Below are positions 6,028-8,653 of a stretch of 8,653 bases of DNA, in pieces. The stretch covers positions 1 to 8,653 of the forward strand of contig JAAXUU010000039.1 of assembly GCA_013335845.1 (NCBI GenBank). Direction: 5' to 3'. The notes below the pieces were generated by a model. That model did not search any database. It had not been told where the DNA came from and saw only the letters and a program-made list of their open reading frames with translations. The translations under genes were made by a program, and so were the position numbers. The DNA comes from Actinomycetota bacterium. Lineage in GTDB: Bacteria > Actinomycetota > Coriobacteriia > Coriobacteriales > RUG844. How positions within the stretch are numbered: position 1 is the stretch's first letter; each line of letters starts with the position of its first letter.

Positions 6028-6421
6028 ACGCTACAAACTCACATTCCCGCCGGCCATTTCCCGCGAGCCGATCGTCTATCATCTGGTGAAGGATTTCGAC
6101 CTCATGCCCAATATCCTGCGTTCGCAGATACAGCCTGGGTGCGAGGGTGTTATGTTGCTCGAGCTGACTGGCACGGCGGACAAACTGGTCGCCGCCGAGC
6201 AGTACCTGCGCGATCAGAAAATGGTCATTTCCCCGGCTGCCGCCGATATCGAGCACAACGACGATCTCTGCGTCGACTGCGGCCTTTGTGCAAGCGTCTG
6301 CCGCCAGGGTGCGCTTTCGCTGGATGCCCTCGGGGCTTTGGTTATCAATCGCGATCTTTGCGTACTGTGCGAGGTATGCGTGAGCACGTGTCCTCGACGT
6401 GCCATTAAGTTGGTTTTCTAG
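6020..6421 (+). CDS. NIL-domain 2[4Fe-4S] ferredoxin, partner of HcyBio
   Basis: The 133-residue protein starts at the ATG at 6020, with AAGGAGG at 6004-6010, inside the end of the HcyBio gene. Residues about 3-75 form the NIL domain (PF09383), the small ligand-binding-like fold also found at the C-terminus of methionine ABC-transporter ATPases. Residues 84-94 (C84, C87, C90, C94) and 114-124 (C114, C117, C120, C124) are two CxxCxxCxxxC clusters for [4Fe-4S]. The first lacks the proline that normally follows the fourth cysteine (CRQG); the second has it (CPRR). In Methanosarcina and Desulfovibrio genetics the equivalent gene is needed with HcyBio for homocysteine synthesis. It is presumed to supply electrons or handle the sulfur donor. 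A longer in-frame start at 5882 would overlap HcyBio deeply and is not supported. Confidence 0.93.
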   Translation: MRKRYKLTFPPAISREPIVYHLVKDFDLMPNILRSQIQPGCEGVMLLELTGTADKLVAAEQYLRDQKMVISPAAADIEHNDDLCVDCGLCASVCRQGALSLDALGALVINRDLCVLCEVCVSTCPRRAIKLVF

Positions 6422-6440
6422 TTCTTTGTTGTGATGGTTT

Positions 6441-6469
6441 CTTCCGATCCGCTCGACAGCGGAGGGAAG
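6441..6469 (+). promoter_or_regulatory. Intercistronic hairpin before metH
   Basis: CTTCC/GGAAG (6441-6445 with 6465-6469) and CCGCT/AGCGG (6449-6453 with 6458-6462) form a stem with a small internal loop and a 4-base apical loop. Four T follow at 6477-6480 after GGGC. This is a weak terminator at best. It could lower metH expression relative to the two upstream genes or protect the upstream mRNA's 3' end. Confidence 0.4.
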
Positions 6470-6492
6470 ACAGGGCTTTTCGGAGGTAGAAC

Positions 6493-8652
6493 ATGCCGGA
6501 TATCGAGTTGCGTTTCGGAAAAGACATGCTTATTTGCGAAGGAGCCATGGGAACGATGCTCCAGCGGCAGGGAATGCCGGCGGGCGCGTGCCCGGAACAT
6601 CTGAATGTCCTCGACCCCGAGATGGTCATCGAGGTACATAGATACTACCATCTTGCCGGCGCGCACTGTGCGATCACCAACACATTCGGTGGGACGCGTG
6701 CGAAGTTGCGCGAGTACGGCTTGGAGGACCGCCTCGAAGAATTGAATCTCGCGGGTGTGATGATCGCGAAACAAGTACACCCGGAGCACGTATTGGCAGA
6801 TGTCGGTCCGTGCGGGCTCGTGATGCAGCCTTTGGGTAGCGCCACCTTCGAAGAGGTATTCGCCCAATACTTCGAGCAAATCTCGGTTCTGGCGAAAGCT
6901 GAACCCGATGCGATCCTGATCGAGACGATGGTCGATATCTCCGATGCGCGTGCAGCCGTGCTTGCCGCACGTGCAGCCTGCGATCTTCCCGTTCTGGTTA
7001 CCTGTACCTTCGATGAGTCGGGGCGCATGGATCTTTCGGGCACCGACCCGGCGACAGCTGCGGTCATATTGGAAGCAGCCGGTGCGGATGCCGTCGGTCT
7101 GAACTGCGGCCTCGGACCTGCGCAGATATACCCGCTTCTTTGCGCGATGTCGGCTGCGACCAAGCTACCCCTCATCGTGCAGCCCAACGCCGGTCTTCCG
7201 ACACTCGACGCGAATGACAATACGATTTTCCCCGGTACTCCGGAGGAAATGGCCGAATGGGGCGAGAAATTCCGTGAGGTCGGTGCACAGCTCGTCGGTT
7301 CATGTTGCGGATCCACTCCGGCTTTCACCGGTGCGCTTAACGCCGCTCTCGCCGATCGAGACGTCCTGCCCCATCTTGATAGTCTTCCCGGAACAGCCTT
7401 GTCGGGCCCTCGCACGAGCGTCTACTACGGTGCGGGTCGGCCGACGCTCATTCTGGGTGAGCGCATCAATCCGACAGGGAAGCCGGTTTTGGCGGAAGAG
7501 CTACGCACGTTGTCCATGAGTACCGTCCGTGCTTTCGCGGCCGAGCAGACAGCTGCCGGTGCGAATATCCTCGATGTGAACGTCGGTGCAGCAGATGTCG
7601 ACGAGGTCGCAGCCCTGCCTGTGGCGGTGCGCGCGTTGGTGGGTAGCAGCGGTTTGCCGCTTGCACTCGATACGACGAATTACGAAGCGCTCGAGAAGGC
7701 CTTGCGCATCTATCCCGGCCGGGCACTCATAAACTCATGCAACGGCGAGCGTTCCTCCTACGAGAAGGTCCTACCGCTTGCAAAGCAGTACGGGGCATCC
7801 GTAGTCGTGCTCGCTCTCGATGAGAACGGGATCCCCGCGACTATCGAGGGGCGTCTTGAAATCGTCGAACGCATAAGGGTGGCCGCCCACAATTACGGAC
7901 TTTCCGATAAAGACCTCATCGTCGACGCGCTGACTATGACAGCGGCGGCGGATCCGCAAGCACCCGAGATAACCCTCGGTGCGTTGCGCGCCTGCCACAA
8001 GAGGGGGATCGCGACGGTTCTGGGTGTCTCGAACGTCTCGCACAGCCTACCGAATCGTCCTGTCCTGAACGCGGCTTTCGCGGCTGCTGCGGTGGCTGCA
8101 GGGATGGATGTCGCTATCGTCAATCCCAATAACACCGCCGTCATCGAGGCTATCCGTGCAGAGAGCGATAAGCGCGTACGTGGCGAAAGCGATTTCGAGA
8201 CGGCTTTCGCAGCGTGGCAGGAAGCGTATCGAAGCGTGATGGATTCCGCCGCACAGGGTATGGAATCCCTTACGGGCGGCGAAGCGAAAAAGGAGGCCGA
8301 TCGAGACCCACGCGTGGCTTTGAATCACGCGATCCTTCTCGGCGATGAACAGGGCATACCGGCCTTGGTCGACGCGGCCGTCGCTTCGGGCGTGGATCCC
8401 GCAATCATCATCCCCGAAATCCTCACCCCTGCCATACAAGGTCTCGGCGACGCGTACGGACGTGGCGAGGTGTTCCTTCCTCAACTGATGGTCGCGGCCG
8501 ATGCCATGACGGCGGCGCACAAGCGCGTCAAGGAGCTTCTGCCCGCCTCATCAGGCCAGGTTTCCGGCAAGGTCGTCTTCTGCACCGTCAAAGGGGATAT
8601 CCATTCCATAGGTAAGGATATCTGCGTCTCGCTCTTGGAAAGCCAGAACTGA
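6493..8652 (+). CDS. metH: Cobalamin-dependent methionine synthase (MetH), apparently truncated in the cobalamin domain
   Basis: The ATG at 6493 has GGAGG (6482-6486) six bases upstream. Residues about 8-290 are the homocysteine-binding barrel with zinc ligands C205, C271 and C272 (GLNCG, GSCCG). Residues about 315-570 are the pterin-binding barrel (GERINPTGK 322-330, DVNVG 361-365, GVSNVSHSLPNR 511-522). Residues about 605-690 are the cobalamin cap. The cobalamin domain begins at 691 with DIHSIG, so H704 is the expected axial ligand. The frame then meets TGA at 8650-8652 after only 719 residues. That is about 80-90 short of the roughly 800-residue forms without an activation domain, and removes most of the Rossmann fold. 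As read, the product could not hold cobalamin normally. A real frameshift, or a sequence error at the window edge, is likelier than a functional short form. It would convert homocysteine to methionine using methyl-folate, as the last step after HcyBio. Confidence 0.9.
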   Translation: MPDIELRFGKDMLICEGAMGTMLQRQGMPAGACPEHLNVLDPEMVIEVHRYYHLAGAHCAITNTFGGTRAKLREYGLEDRLEELNLAGVMIAKQVHPEHVLADVGPCGLVMQPLGSATFEEVFAQYFEQISVLAKAEPDAILIETMVDISDARAAVLAARAACDLPVLVTCTFDESGRMDLSGTDPATAAVILEAAGADAVGLNCGLGPAQIYPLLCAMSAATKLPLIVQPNAGLPTLDANDNTIFPGTPEEMAEWGEKFREVGAQLVGSCCGSTPAFTGALNAALADRDVLPHLDSLPGTALSGPRTSVYYGAGRPTLILGERINPTGKPVLAEELRTLSMSTVRAFAAEQTAAGANILDVNVGAADVDEVAALPVAVRALVGSSGLPLALDTTNYEALEKALRIYPGRALINSCNGERSSYEKVLPLAKQYGASVVVLALDENGIPATIEGRLEIVERIRVAAHNYGLSDKDLIVDALTMTAAADPQAPEITLGALRACHKRGIATVLGVSNVSHSLPNRPVLNAAFAAAAVAAGMDVAIVNPNNTAVIEAIRAESDKRVRGESDFETAFAAWQEAYRSVMDSAAQGMESLTGGEAKKEADRDPRVALNHAILLGDEQGIPALVDAAVASGVDPAIIIPEILTPAIQGLGDAYGRGEVFLPQLMVAADAMTAAHKRVKELLPASSGQVSGKVVFCTVKGDIHSIGKDICVSLLESQN

Positions 8653-8653
8653 T

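Noticed and set aside
6645..7415. 256-residue minus-strand open frame opposite MetH
   Set aside because: Composition is alanine, arginine and serine rich, as expected for an antisense shadow; no ribosome binding site or domain seen.
8650..8652. TGA in metH as a selenocysteine codon
   Set aside because: MetH is not known to carry selenocysteine here, the expected residue is not cysteine, and no downstream sequence is available to show a SECIS hairpin.
1..8653. CRISPR arrays, tRNA or rRNA genes, insertion sequences
   Set aside because: No regularly spaced repeats, cloverleaf arms, rRNA-like sequence, transposase domains or flanking terminal repeats were seen.

Overview
The window looks like a chromosomal segment of a GC-rich Gram-positive anaerobe. 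I infer an actinomycete of the class Coriobacteriia or a close relative. The reasons are the GC-rich codon use, strong AGGAGG-type ribosome binding sites, a TQxA/SpaA-repeat wall adhesin of the Gram-positive type, and an anaerobe-type homocysteine pathway. This placement is inference, not something read from a marker gene.

Layout. (1) 3-356 (+): C-terminal end of an alkaline-phosphatase-superfamily protein of the ApgM / proposed homoserine kinase group, cut by the left edge. (2) 357-692: intergenic region with three alternating CTTGTAA/TTACAAG half-sites, a possible promoter and a leader hairpin. (3) 693-2282 (+): stand-alone FMN-binding glutamate-synthase-like protein with an N-terminal cysteine cluster, closed by a textbook UUCG terminator. 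(4) 4203-2380 (-): secreted wall-associated adhesin with a thioester (TQxA) domain, three SpaA/CnaB-type domains and a C-terminal membrane anchor. (5) 4204-4842: about 640 bp without a credible gene, holding two terminator-like hairpins and a structured segment that may be a small RNA. It also has a tandem 9-bp repeat and a good sigma-A-type promoter. (6) 4843-6027, 6020-6421 and 6493-8652 (+): a homocysteine/methionine operon.

How the genes work together. The HcyBio protein (PF01837) and the overlapping NIL-ferredoxin form the pair known from Methanosarcina and sulfate reducers. That pair converts aspartate semialdehyde directly to homocysteine with reduced sulfur. The downstream MetH then methylates homocysteine to methionine using cobalamin and methyl-folate. 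Together they make a short route to methionine that needs no homoserine acylation or cystathionine. The ApgM-like protein, if it is a homoserine kinase, would serve the sibling threonine branch from the same aspartate semialdehyde pool.

Points to re-examine: MetH reads into an in-frame TGA inside its cobalamin domain one base before the window ends. The adhesin has a degenerate sorting motif (IPKLG) and many cysteines. The 4491-4640 region has a long two-armed fold followed by a leftward terminator.
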